Origin: Halopseudomonas sabulinigri
GTDB lineage: Bacteria; Pseudomonadota; Gammaproteobacteria; Pseudomonadales; Pseudomonadaceae
Length of the DNA: 64,000 nt
Assembly: GCA_011053055.1 (NCBI GenBank)
Contig: DRHT01000032.1
Location: 1 to 64,000, forward strand
Reading direction: 5' to 3'
The translations under genes were made by a program, and so were the position numbers. The stretch's first letter is position 1. Every line of letters begins with the position of its first letter. A model generated the notes under the pieces. That model worked only from the letters and a program-made list of their open reading frames with translations. It was not told where the DNA came from and made no database searches. Positions 1 to 8,635 of this stretch are shown here, in pieces.

Positions 1-1507
1 CGGGGAAGTCGCCAGCCATCCATTGGCCGAGCTTTTCAATAGTGAGTTCGCTGGTGGGTACCAGGGGTGACAGCTTTCCGGCGCAGATCGCGCCCATGCG
101 GCCACAGAGCTGGAACAGCTCGTCCAAGTCCTCGGAGATCAGCAGCACCGCCGCGCCTTCATCGCGTAATTTCACCAAAGCTTCGTGGATGGCTACAGCG
201 GAACCCACGTCTACGCCCCAAGTTGGATGCGAAGCTACTAGCAGCTTGGGCTGCTGCAGCGCTTCACGGCCGATGATGAATTTTTGCAGATTGCCGCCAG
301 ACAGGCTGGTCGCCGCGCTATCAATGCTGGCAGTGCGTACGCCAAATTGCTCAACCACCCGGCTGGCGTAGTCGCGCACCTTGCCAAGGCTGACCCAGCC
401 TTTACTCGTCAAGCCTTGGCCTGAAGCTGTCAATAGACTGTTATCGACCAATGACATGGCCGGTACCGCACCGCGTCCGAGGCGCTCTTCGGGTACTACG
501 GCCACACCGAGACCACGGCGGACTGCGGGGCCGGTATCGCCGATACTCAGACTGTTGAACTGCAAACTGTCTTTGTTAACCTTGGCCTCGCCAGACAGTG
601 CGCGTAATAGCTCGTCTTGACCGTTGCCGGCCACCCCCGCAATACCCACGATTTCACCGGCGCGTAGCGACATGCTGATGGCTTGCAAGCTGGTGCCGAA
701 AGGATCACGGCTTTGATAATTTAGATTGTTGGCTTGCAGCAACAGCGCGCCTGGCTCACAGGGATCGACCTGGGTCGACAGCGGCGTCTCGTCACCCACC
801 ATCATGCGAGCGATGTCGTTAGTGGTAATTTCGCCTGGATTACATGCGCCGGTCACTTTGCCTTGGCGTAGCACGGTAGCGCGGTGACAAAGATCGCGTA
901 CTTCCTGCAACTTATGGCTGATGAACAGAATACTGCAGCCTTCTTTCGATAGTTGGCGCAAAGTACGGAACAGCACTTGCACTTCCTGCGGAGTCAATAC
1001 GGATGTGGGCTCGTCAAGAATCAGCAACGAGCTATCCTGAATAAGGCAGCGAACGATTTCGACGCGCTGACGCTCGCCGATCGATAGGGTGTTAACGAAG
1101 CGCCGTGGGTCCAGCTCCATGCCGTAGTGCTCAGATACTTCGCGGATGCGGGCATCGAGTTTACTCCGGTCTCTGGCCTGGCTGGCGGGCAGGCTGAGAG
1201 CAATATTTTCTGCGACGGTCAGAGTTTCAAAGAGTGAGAAATGTTGGAACACCATGCCAATGCCCAGCTCACGAGCATGGGCCGGCCCTTGCAAAGTAAG
1301 CGGGCGCCCGTTCCATGTAACAGTGCCGGCGTCGGGTTGTATGACCCCATAGATGATTTTCATCAGGGTGCTTTTGCCCGCGCCATTTTCACCCAGCAGG
1401 GCGTGTATCTCACCGGCCTGGACTGTGAGATGAACACCGTCGTTTGCCCGGCAGCCGGGGTATTCTTTAACGATGTTCTCAAGTCTCAAGCGTTCTGCGG
1501 TTGCCAT
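1..1507 (-). CDS. ABC transporter ATP-binding protein, purine/nucleoside or sugar type (3' end cut by window)
   Basis: This is a double ATPase of the simple-sugar/nucleoside (BmpA-RbsA-like) import family. The frame runs from ATG at 1507 to the window edge, about 502 codons, so perhaps 15-20 C-terminal residues are missing. It was translated by hand because the ORF track omits it. The first half has Walker A GENGAGKST, Q-loop VFQHF, signature LSIGERQRVEI and Walker B LLILDEPTSVLTP. The second half has the degenerate nucleotide site usual in this family (GVAGNGQDEL), signature LSGGNLQKFI and VASHPTWGVDVG. It is divergent from xdhA, so purine base or nucleoside uptake is the likely role, with permease and binding-protein genes beyond the edge. 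The substrate is inferred from context only. Confidence 0.88.
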   Translation of the reverse strand, partial: MATAERLRLENIVKEYPGCRANDGVHLTVQAGEIHALLGENGAGKSTLMKIIYGVIQPDAGTVTWNGRPLTLQGPAHARELGIGMVFQHFSLFETLTVAENIALSLPASQARDRSKLDARIREVSEHYGMELDPRRFVNTLSIGERQRVEIVRCLIQDSSLLILDEPTSVLTPQEVQVLFRTLRQLSKEGCSILFISHKLQEVRDLCHRATVLRQGKVTGACNPGEITTNDIARMMVGDETPLSTQVDPCEPGALLLQANNLNYQSRDPFGTSLQAISMSLRAGEIVGIAGVAGNGQDELLRALSGEAKVNKDSLQFNSLSIGDTGPAVRRGLGVAVVPEERLGRGAVPAMSLVDNSLLTASGQGLTSKGWVSLGKVRDYASRVVEQFGVRTASIDSAATSLSGGNLQKFIIGREALQQPKLLVASHPTWGVDVGSAVAIHEALVKLRDEGAAVLLISEDLDELFQLCGRMGAICAGKLSPLVPTSELTIEKLGQWMAGDFP

Positions 1508-1531
1508 TCAGCACCCTCAATTAAAATAAAC

Positions 1532-1620
1532 TGACCAATCAATCAACATTTTGTCTGTGAGCAATTTGCTTGCCAAAAGCGTAAAAATATAAAAAATCAT
1601 ATTTTCAGACTAGTTGGTCA
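1532..1620. promoter_or_regulatory. Divergent ABC/xdh promoter region with an inverted TGACCAA...TTGGTCA pair
   Basis: The roughly 215-bp gap between the ABC gene and xdhA is A+T-rich in the middle. It carries TGACCAA at 1532-1538 and its exact inverse TTGGTCA at 1614-1620. Each sits near one end of the gap, which would suit a regulator bridging or separately controlling two divergent promoters. No regulator gene is visible nearby. The seven-base match could be chance, so this is only a candidate operator pair. Confidence 0.35.
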
Positions 1621-1723
1621 AGTTTTTGCAAATACCAACGTACAGCCTGCACAGGCCTTATAGAGGCACTGTGGCAGACCTCCCGCCGGAAACCGGCGCA
1701 TAGTGGATAGCGCGGAGACGACA

Positions 1724-3190
1724 GTGATTGAGTTTTATCTAAATGGGCAGTCGCAAAAACTTGACCAGACTGACCCAAACCTGAGCATTTTAGACTGGCT
1801 GCGCACCAAAATGCGGCTTAATGGTACAAAAGAAGGCTGCGCATCGGGAGATTGCGGCGCGTGCACGGTGTTGCTCGGCAGTCTCGACCCGCAGGGCGAG
1901 TGGCAATATGCAGCCATGAACAGCTGTATTGGCCTGATCGGCGCATTGCACGGCAAGCACCTTATTACCGTAGATGCGCTGCAACGTGAGCCGGCGCACC
2001 CGGTGCAAACCGCGATGGTTGAGTGCAATGGTTCGCAATGCGGTTTCTGTACGCCGGGTATTGTGATGTCGCTGGTTGGCCTGCATCAGCAGGTAGCTGC
2101 GGCCGGGCAACACGCCAATGCCCATCAATTGATGGAAGCCCTGGCCGGCAACCTCTGCCGTTGCACGGGTTACCGTCCGATTATTGAGGCAGGTGCACGG
2201 AGTATCGTCGATAGCGTGCAGCAGTGGGATGGCAGCGCGCTGTTCAGCCCGCAGCCGAACGCTGCATTTATGGCCGCGCGTGAACAATCCGCCGTGCTGC
2301 AGGATGAAGCAGGCAACAGCTTCACTGCGCCGCTATCGCTCGCAGCATTGCGCGAGCTGTTGATCGCACAACCTCAGGCGCGGCTGGTGGCGGGCAGTAC
2401 CGACCTGGCGCTGGAGATTACTCAGCAGCTAAAAAGCCTGCCTCAGCTGGTTTCGGTTGAACAGGTCGCCGAGTTGCAGCAACTGGAACAGGACGATGAA
2501 AACCTGACCATAGGGTCGGCGCTGACCTACGCCCAATTCGGCCCGTTGCTCAATCAAAACTGGCCGGCGTTCGCACCTATGCTTGAGCGTTTGGGCTCTC
2601 TGCAAATTCGTAACCGTGCCACCTTGGGCGGCAATATCGGCAACGCCTCGCCGATTGGCGACATGCCGCCGCCGCTGATTGCCCTAGGCGCGGAAGTTCA
2701 ACTCGATAGCCAGAATGGCATCCGTTGGTTGGCGTTGCAGGATTACTTCCTGGACTACAAGAAAACCGTACTGCAGCCGGGCGAGTTTATCCGTGCGGTA
2801 CGCGTGCCTAAGCCGGCGGCAAACGAGCGGCTGTTTATCTACAAGATCTCCAAGCGCCTGGACGACGACATCTCCGCCGTACTAGCCGCTTTCTGGTTGC
2901 GCCTTGATGGCGAAAAAATTGAAGATTGTCGTCTCGCTTACGGTGGCATGGCGGGCATTCCCAAGCGCGCGCTGGCTGCCGAGACGGCCCTGCGCGGCCA
3001 AACCTTTGACGAGTCGGCTATTGCCGCTGCCGCTGCGGCCTTGTCGCAGGACTTTAAACCCATGTCTGACGTGCGCGCCTCCGCGACCTACCGCCTTGAA
3101 GTGGCCGGTAATCTGTTGCGCCGCGCTCTTTATGAACACCGCGCTGCCCCCACTGGCGGCGCTGCACTGACGGTGACCGACTATGCGTAA
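1724..3190 (+). CDS. xdhA: Xanthine dehydrogenase small subunit (2Fe-2S and FAD)
   Basis: Electron-transfer subunit of bacterial XdhAB, which oxidises hypoxanthine and xanthine to urate in the cytoplasm. The N-terminal ferredoxin domain has the first cluster motif EGCASGDCGACTVLL. The helical domain has CGFCTPGIVMSL and NLCRCTGYRP for the second cluster. The FAD-binding domain follows with VAGSTDLALEI and ATLGGNIGNASPIGD. The track starts at GTG 1703, but GTG 1724 is in frame, lies 7 nt after GGAG, and gives the usual N-terminus (IEFYLNG), so I prefer it (488 aa). The stop overlaps xdhB by 8 bp, indicating translational coupling. Confidence 0.95.
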   Translation: MIEFYLNGQSQKLDQTDPNLSILDWLRTKMRLNGTKEGCASGDCGACTVLLGSLDPQGEWQYAAMNSCIGLIGALHGKHLITVDALQREPAHPVQTAMVECNGSQCGFCTPGIVMSLVGLHQQVAAAGQHANAHQLMEALAGNLCRCTGYRPIIEAGARSIVDSVQQWDGSALFSPQPNAAFMAAREQSAVLQDEAGNSFTAPLSLAALRELLIAQPQARLVAGSTDLALEITQQLKSLPQLVSVEQVAELQQLEQDDENLTIGSALTYAQFGPLLNQNWPAFAPMLERLGSLQIRNRATLGGNIGNASPIGDMPPPLIALGAEVQLDSQNGIRWLALQDYFLDYKKTVLQPGEFIRAVRVPKPAANERLFIYKISKRLDDDISAVLAAFWLRLDGEKIEDCRLAYGGMAGIPKRALAAETALRGQTFDESAIAAAAAALSQDFKPMSDVRASATYRLEVAGNLLRRALYEHRAAPTGGAALTVTDYA

Positions 3191-5537
3191 GCTACCCCGC
3201 GACATCTCCCGCCAAAGCGGTCAGGCGATTGGTATTGCCGGCCAGAGCGCACTGCACGACAGTGCTTGGCTGCACGTGCGTGGTCAAGCGCGTTACATCG
3301 ACGATCTGCTAGAGCCAGAAGGCTTGCTGCACGCCGCCGTCGGCCACAGTGAGCAGGCCCACGCGCGAATCCTCAGCATGGACCTGAGCGCGGTTCGTGC
3401 CTATCCCGGCGTGGTGGCAGTGATTACCCTGGCGGATGTGCCCGGGCATACCGATATCGGCCCAGTGTTTCCCGGCGATCCGGTACTTGCCAGCGAGCTG
3501 GTTGAACACATAGGCCAGCCGATTTTCGCGGTAGCGGCGACCAGCCACACCGCTGCCCGCAAGGCGGCGCGCCTGGCCAAGGTGGAGTACGAGCCTTTGC
3601 ATGCGGTGCTGAGTACTCAGGAAGCGCTGGATAAGTCCTTCTTTGTACGGCCCAGTCATACGCAGCAACGCGGCGATCCTGATCAAGCATTAGCGGCAGC
3701 GCCGCATCGTTTGAAAGGCGAGATCAACGTGGGTGGGCAGGAGCACTTTTATCTTGAGAGCCAGGTTGCGATGGTTGAACCCCAGGAGGATGGTGGCATG
3801 TTCGTGCACACCTCCAGCCAGCACCCCTCGGAAGTACAGAAACTCGTTGCCGAAGTGCTGGGCCTGCCGATTCATGCGGTTCAAGCTGAGGTACGCCGTA
3901 TGGGCGGCGGTTTTGGCGGTAAGGAAACTCAGGCCGCTGCGCTGGGTTGTGTCGCAGCCTTGCTGGCGCATGTAACCGGTAAGCCCATCAAATATCGCCT
4001 GTCGCGCCCGGACGACATGGTGCAGACCGGCAAGCGCCATGACTTTTTCAACACCTACGATATTGGTTTTGACGATCAGGGGCTGATTCAAGGCGCGGAC
4101 ATCATGGTTGCGGGCCGCTGCGGCTTCTCGCCGGACCTGTCCAACGCGATTGTCGAAAGGGCCATGTTTCACTCGGATAACGGTTACTTTTTGGATCAAG
4201 CGCGGGTCACCGGCCACTGCTGCAAAACCCATACAGTCTCGAATACCGCCTTCCGCGGTTTTGGCGGCCCACAGGGCATGATGGTGATTGAGCAGGCCGT
4301 GGATGACATTGCCCGCCATCTGCAGCTTGACCCGCTGGATGTGCGCAAGCGCAATCTCTATCGGCCAGGTCGCGATATCACGCACTACGGTCAGGTGATC
4401 GAGCAGCACATCTTGCCGGAACTGGTCGCGCAGCTTGAGGCCAGCTCTGACTACCGCGCACGGCGCGAGGAAATCACTGCGTTCAATAAGCAAAACCCGA
4501 TTCTCAAGCGCGGTCTGGCGCTGACGCCGGTCAAATTTGGTATCTCCTTTACCGCCAAGCACCTGAACCAGGCCGGCGCGTTGGTGTTGATCTACACCGA
4601 CGGCAGCCTGCACGTGAACCATGGCGGCACCGAGATGGGTCAGGGCCTGTACATCAAGATCGCACAAGTAGTGGCGGCGGCCTTTCAGGTGGACGTAGAC
4701 AAGGTCAAGGTCTCGGCCACGCGCACCGACAAGGTGCCCAACACCTCGCCTACCGCAGCCTCTTCCGGCTCCGACCTGAACGGCATGGCGGCGCTGGATG
4801 CCTGCGAGAAAATCAAGGTTGGACTGGTCGCCTTCGCCGCTGAGCAGTATGGCTGCAAGCCCGAGCAGGTGCGGTTTGAGAACAATCAGGTGGTGGCTGG
4901 CGAAGAGCGTCTGGACTGGGCCGAATTTGTGCAGAAGGCCTATATGAATCGCGTATCGCTGTCGTCCAGCGGCTTCTACGCCACGCCCAGAATTCATTAT
5001 GACTTTGCCACTGGCCGAGGCCATCCCTTCCTTTACTACGCCAACGGTGCCGCCTGCTCCGAGGTGGTATTGGATACCCTGACCGGCGAATACCGCGTGC
5101 TGCGCACCGACATCCTGCACGATGTGGGGCAGTCGCTGAACCCGGATATCGATATTGGCCAGATCGAAGGCGGCTTTGTGCAGGGCATGGGCTGGCTGAC
5201 CACCGAAGAGCTGGTTTACAACGATAAGGGCCGGTTAATGACCACCGGGCCAGCCACCTACAAGATTCCGGCGGTTTCCGATACGCCGCCCGACCTGCGC
5301 GTGAATCTGCTGGCCGCTAGCCCCAACCGCGAGGCTACCGTGTTCCGCTCCAAGGCAGTGGGTGAGCCACCGCTGATGCTCGGCATTGCGGTGTGGAGTG
5401 CCATGCGCGATGCGGTCGCCAGCCTGACGGATTATCGCTATAGCCCACCGTTGGATACGCCCGCTACGCCTGAACGCATGCTTAACGCTGTTAATGCGGC
5501 ACGGGCTTGGGCCAATACTGAGCAGGAGACTGTCTAA
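3183..5537 (+). CDS. xdhB: Xanthine dehydrogenase large subunit (molybdopterin)
   Basis: Catalytic molybdenum subunit of xanthine dehydrogenase, 784 aa, the usual length. Molybdopterin-binding signatures are RRMGGGFGGKE near residue 240 and TAFRGFGGPQG near 355. The C-terminal KAVGEPPLMLG carries the catalytic glutamate that activates the substrate. HGGTEMGQGL is also present. It overlaps xdhA by 8 bp and its TAA shares one base with the ATG of xdhC, so xdhABC is tightly coupled. No truncation or missing key residue was seen. Confidence 0.96.
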   Translation: MRKLPRDISRQSGQAIGIAGQSALHDSAWLHVRGQARYIDDLLEPEGLLHAAVGHSEQAHARILSMDLSAVRAYPGVVAVITLADVPGHTDIGPVFPGDPVLASELVEHIGQPIFAVAATSHTAARKAARLAKVEYEPLHAVLSTQEALDKSFFVRPSHTQQRGDPDQALAAAPHRLKGEINVGGQEHFYLESQVAMVEPQEDGGMFVHTSSQHPSEVQKLVAEVLGLPIHAVQAEVRRMGGGFGGKETQAAALGCVAALLAHVTGKPIKYRLSRPDDMVQTGKRHDFFNTYDIGFDDQGLIQGADIMVAGRCGFSPDLSNAIVERAMFHSDNGYFLDQARVTGHCCKTHTVSNTAFRGFGGPQGMMVIEQAVDDIARHLQLDPLDVRKRNLYRPGRDITHYGQVIEQHILPELVAQLEASSDYRARREEITAFNKQNPILKRGLALTPVKFGISFTAKHLNQAGALVLIYTDGSLHVNHGGTEMGQGLYIKIAQVVAAAFQVDVDKVKVSATRTDKVPNTSPTAASSGSDLNGMAALDACEKIKVGLVAFAAEQYGCKPEQVRFENNQVVAGEERLDWAEFVQKAYMNRVSLSSSGFYATPRIHYDFATGRGHPFLYYANGAACSEVVLDTLTGEYRVLRTDILHDVGQSLNPDIDIGQIEGGFVQGMGWLTTEELVYNDKGRLMTTGPATYKIPAVSDTPPDLRVNLLAASPNREATVFRSKAVGEPPLMLGIAVWSAMRDAVASLTDYRYSPPLDTPATPERMLNAVNAARAWANTEQETV

Positions 5538-6418
5538 TGGACAAACGTCTGCGCTGGTTTGAAGCCGTCGCTGACTGTGAGCAGCGCGGTGAACCCTATG
5601 TGCTAGTGACTATTGTGGGCGTCGCCGGCTCGGTGCCGCGTGAACCCTCGAGCAAGATGGTGGTGACCGGTGAGCATACGTTCGACACCATTGGCGGCGG
5701 GCATCTGGAATATTTGGTGACGGCGCGGGCGCGTGAGCAACTGGCCGCAGCACGTTACGAAACCCAGCTTGAGCACTTTCCGCTCGGCGCCAGCCTTGGC
5801 CAGTGTTGTGGTGGTAGCGTCTCGGTGCTGCTTGAAGGTCAGCGCGGCAGTGATGCGCGGCTGGTGGTGTTTGGCGCCGGTCACGTCGCCCAGGCGTTGA
5901 TGAGTATTATGGGGCAGTTGCCTTGGCAGGTGACCTGGGTTGATTCGCGCGCAGATAGCTTTCCGGCCGAGCTGCCGGTTAACGTGCGGCGTCATCACAC
6001 CGATGATCCGGTCGGCGATGTGGCTGAGCTCTGTGCAAACGCCCACGTACTCATACTCACGCATAATCATCAGCTCGACTACGATCTGTGCCGCGCTCTG
6101 CTGAACTCGGGCAGTGCACGCAGCGTCGGCCTGATTGGCTCGCAAACCAAGGCCGAACGCTTTCGTCAGCGGCTGACTCACCGTGGTTACAGCGAGGCGC
6201 AGATTGAGAGTATTCGCTGTCCGGTTGGGCGCTCGGATATACCGGGTAAGCGGCCGATGGAGGTCGCAGTTTCGATTAGTGCCGAGTTGCTCAGCTTGGC
6301 TGCCATCAACGCACCGCGCGAGACCCGTCGCGGTGTCAGTTGGCCCGCGCTGCGTGATCTGATGCAAAAGAACGAGCCCCTAACAACCGAGTCCGATAGC
6401 CCCGTGGAGGCCAAATGA
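5537..6418 (+). CDS. xdhC: Xanthine dehydrogenase accessory protein XdhC
   Basis: Molybdenum cofactor chaperone that binds and delivers the cofactor to XdhB and promotes its sulfuration. The 293-aa protein has the XdhC/CoxF N-terminal signatures GSVPREPSSKMVV and GGGHLEY, and a cysteine motif GQCCGGSVSVLLE. A Rossmann-like half follows with VVFGAGHVAQAL and GLIGSQTKAERFRQRL. It overlaps xdhB by one base and uraD by four, placing it inside one long purine operon. Confidence 0.94.
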   Translation: MDKRLRWFEAVADCEQRGEPYVLVTIVGVAGSVPREPSSKMVVTGEHTFDTIGGGHLEYLVTARAREQLAAARYETQLEHFPLGASLGQCCGGSVSVLLEGQRGSDARLVVFGAGHVAQALMSIMGQLPWQVTWVDSRADSFPAELPVNVRRHHTDDPVGDVAELCANAHVLILTHNHQLDYDLCRALLNSGSARSVGLIGSQTKAERFRQRLTHRGYSEAQIESIRCPVGRSDIPGKRPMEVAVSISAELLSLAAINAPRETRRGVSWPALRDLMQKNEPLTTESDSPVEAK

Positions 6419-6915
6419 GCCTTGAAGAACTGAATAAGCTGCCCGCAGCGGAGGCACTCACGTTATTTCGCGACTGCTGCGCAGTGGACGCCTGGGCCCA
6501 GCCGATGGTGGATTCACGCCCTTATGCCTCCACGGAAGCATTGCACGGTACCGCGCGGGCGCTTTGGCCCAACCTGCATGAGACCGACTGGTTGATGGCG
6601 TTTGAAGCACACCCCAAGATCGGTGATATCAAAAGTCTCAAGGCCAAATATGCCAGTACTGAAGCCCTGGCTAGTGGCGAGCAGTCCGGCGCGCGGGTTG
6701 CTCCTGATCAGGTGCTGCAGCGTCTGAAGAACGGCAACGACGCCTACTACGACAAATTCGGTTTTATTTTCATCGTGTGCGCCACCGGCAAGAGCGCCGA
6801 GCAGATGCTCGCGCTGCTGGAGCAGCGCCTGCCTAATACCCGTGAAGAGGAGCTTCGCGTCGCCGCTGCGGAGCAGGCCAAGATCACCCATATTCGTTTG
6901 GATAAACTGCTATGA
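6415..6915 (+). CDS. uraD: 2-oxo-4-hydroxy-4-carboxy-5-ureidoimidazoline (OHCU) decarboxylase
   Basis: Converts OHCU stereospecifically to (S)-allantoin, the last step of urate breakdown after PuuD and UraH. At 166 aa it has the family length. The hallmark segment EAHPKIGDI holds the catalytic histidine, followed by the charged stretch ASGEQSGA. The C-terminal half has FGFIFIVCATGKS, the conserved substrate pocket strand, and an EELRVAAAEQAKIT helix. ATGA overlaps couple it to xdhC upstream and uraH downstream. Confidence 0.95.
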   Translation: MSLEELNKLPAAEALTLFRDCCAVDAWAQPMVDSRPYASTEALHGTARALWPNLHETDWLMAFEAHPKIGDIKSLKAKYASTEALASGEQSGARVAPDQVLQRLKNGNDAYYDKFGFIFIVCATGKSAEQMLALLEQRLPNTREEELRVAAAEQAKITHIRLDKLL

Positions 6916-7256
6916 GTAACAAGAGTCCAATTACCACCCACATTCTCGACCTCGGCGGCGGCTGCCCCGCGGCTGGCGTTGCTATCGTGCTGGAGCGCCA
7001 GACCGCTAGCGGCTGGGAAACCCTAGGCCAGGCGGCTACCGACGCAGACGGTCGGGTGCTCAACGGCTTTGGTGACAGCGCTCCGGTAGGCGTCTACCGC
7101 CTGACCTTCGATACCGAGGGTTATTACACACGGCAGGGTTTGGAGTGCTTCTACCCAGCCGTCACCATCGCCTTTAAGCTGACCGACACCACGGCCCATT
7201 ATCACGTACCGCTGCTGCTGAATCAGTGGGGCTATTCGACTTACCGGGGAAGCTAA
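6912..7256 (+). CDS. uraH: 5-hydroxyisourate hydrolase (transthyretin-like)
   Basis: Hydrolyses 5-hydroxyisourate, the product of urate oxidation, to OHCU. The 114-aa protein begins with the family signature ITTHILDLGGGCPA, has ATDADGRV in the middle, and ends with the diagnostic tetrapeptide YRGS. The ATG overlaps the uraD stop. Its TAA at 7254-7256 shares a base with the guaD ATG, so the whole group is translationally linked. Confidence 0.95.
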   Translation: MSNKSPITTHILDLGGGCPAAGVAIVLERQTASGWETLGQAATDADGRVLNGFGDSAPVGVYRLTFDTEGYYTRQGLECFYPAVTIAFKLTDTTAHYHVPLLLNQWGYSTYRGS

Positions 7257-8635
7257 TGACAACTGATACCCACACTGCGGCTACCTTCCCGGTCGGCTGC
7301 ACAGCCTTTCGCGGGCCTCTGTTGCACTTTATCGCTGAGCCCGGCTTGAACAAGCCCGATCCGGCCAGTTACGAATACCATGCAGATGGCCTGCTGGTGG
7401 TCGCCGATGGGCGGGTGCTGGCCAATGGCGCTGCTGACACTCTGTTGCCTCAGCTGCCCGTCGGAACCGAGGTTGAGCAATGGTCAGACAGCTTGATCAT
7501 GCCTGGCATGATCGACACCCACGTTCATATGCCCCAGCTGGCAGTGTTGGCCAGTTATGGCACCCAGCTGCTGGAGTGGCTGGAAACTTATACTTTCCCG
7601 ACCGAAGCACGCTTTGCTGATGCGGATTGGGCGGCGGATCAATCGCAACTGTTTCTTGACCTGTTGCTGGCGCACGGCACCACCTCGGCATTGGTGTTCA
7701 GCACCTCGCACAAGGTTGCGGCCGAGGCGCTGTTCAACGCGGCCGACGGCTATAACATGGCGATTACCAGCGGCAAGGTGATGATGGATTGCCACGCGCC
7801 CGATGGGGTGCGCGACACGGCTGAAGCCAGCTACACCGAAAGCCGCGAGTTGATTGAGCGTTGGCACGGCCATGGCCGCCAGCGCTATGCAGTGACGCCG
7901 CGCTTTGCCGCCACATCAACGCCGCAACAGCTGACTTACGCAGGTCAACTGATCGCCGAGTACCCCGACGTTTTGATGCAGACCCACTGGGCTGAGAACC
8001 ACGCCGAGATCGCCTGGATCAAGGAGCTGTTCCCGGAGCGCTCCAGCTATCTCGACGTGTATGACCACTTTGGTCTGCTCAGCGAGCGCAGTGTATTGGC
8101 GCACGGTATTCACATTGATGACGGCGACCGCGCACGGCTGGCGGAAACCGGCACTCGAATCGCTTTCTGCCCGACCTCCAATACTTTCCTGGGTAGCGGT
8201 CTGTTCGATCTGGCCAGCGCACGCGCCGCCGATGTGCAAGTCGGCTTGGCAACCGACGTGGGCGGCGGCACCAGTCTGTCGATGCTTGCCACCATGTCTG
8301 AGGCGTACAAGGTCTGCCAACTGCGCGGCCAAAGCCTGAATCCTTTTCAGGCGTTTTACATGGCAACCCTGGGCAATGCGCAAGTACTGCATCAAGCCGC
8401 CGATACCGGCAACCTGCAACCCGGCAAATACGCGGATTTTTTGATTCTGGACCGTACCGCCAGCCCGGCGTTGCGCCTCAAACACCAGCCTGATCGCGAG
8501 CTACAGGGCATGTTGTTTGATCTGATGATCCTTGGCGATGATCGCGCCATCCGTCGCACCTATATTGCCGGGCAGTGCCGGTATGACCGAGATACCGTAA
8601 AAGGAGCTGCCCTCAATGCATGCATATCTGGCTGA
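7256..8635 (+). CDS. guaD: Guanine deaminase
   Basis: Amidohydrolase that deaminates guanine to xanthine, feeding xanthine dehydrogenase. Zn-binding HVHMPQ near residue 85 is followed by QTHWAENHAE, VLAHGIHI, FCPTSNTFLGSGLF and ATDVGGGTSLSM, all typical of bacterial GuaD. The track extends 10 codons upstream to GTG 7226 inside uraH. ATG 7256, overlapping the uraH stop and preceded by GGGGAAG, is the better start (459 aa). The 3' end overlaps puuD by 20 bp. Confidence 0.95.
   Translation: MTTDTHTAATFPVGCTAFRGPLLHFIAEPGLNKPDPASYEYHADGLLVVADGRVLANGAADTLLPQLPVGTEVEQWSDSLIMPGMIDTHVHMPQLAVLASYGTQLLEWLETYTFPTEARFADADWAADQSQLFLDLLLAHGTTSALVFSTSHKVAAEALFNAADGYNMAITSGKVMMDCHAPDGVRDTAEASYTESRELIERWHGHGRQRYAVTPRFAATSTPQQLTYAGQLIAEYPDVLMQTHWAENHAEIAWIKELFPERSSYLDVYDHFGLLSERSVLAHGIHIDDGDRARLAETGTRIAFCPTSNTFLGSGLFDLASARAADVQVGLATDVGGGTSLSMLATMSEAYKVCQLRGQSLNPFQAFYMATLGNAQVLHQAADTGNLQPGKYADFLILDRTASPALRLKHQPDRELQGMLFDLMILGDDRAIRRTYIAGQCRYDRDTVKGAALNACISG

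Noticed and set aside
3690-5120. 476-aa minus-strand ORF
   Set aside because: It lies wholly antisense to xdhB, has no family motifs, and is explained by the codon bias of the real gene.
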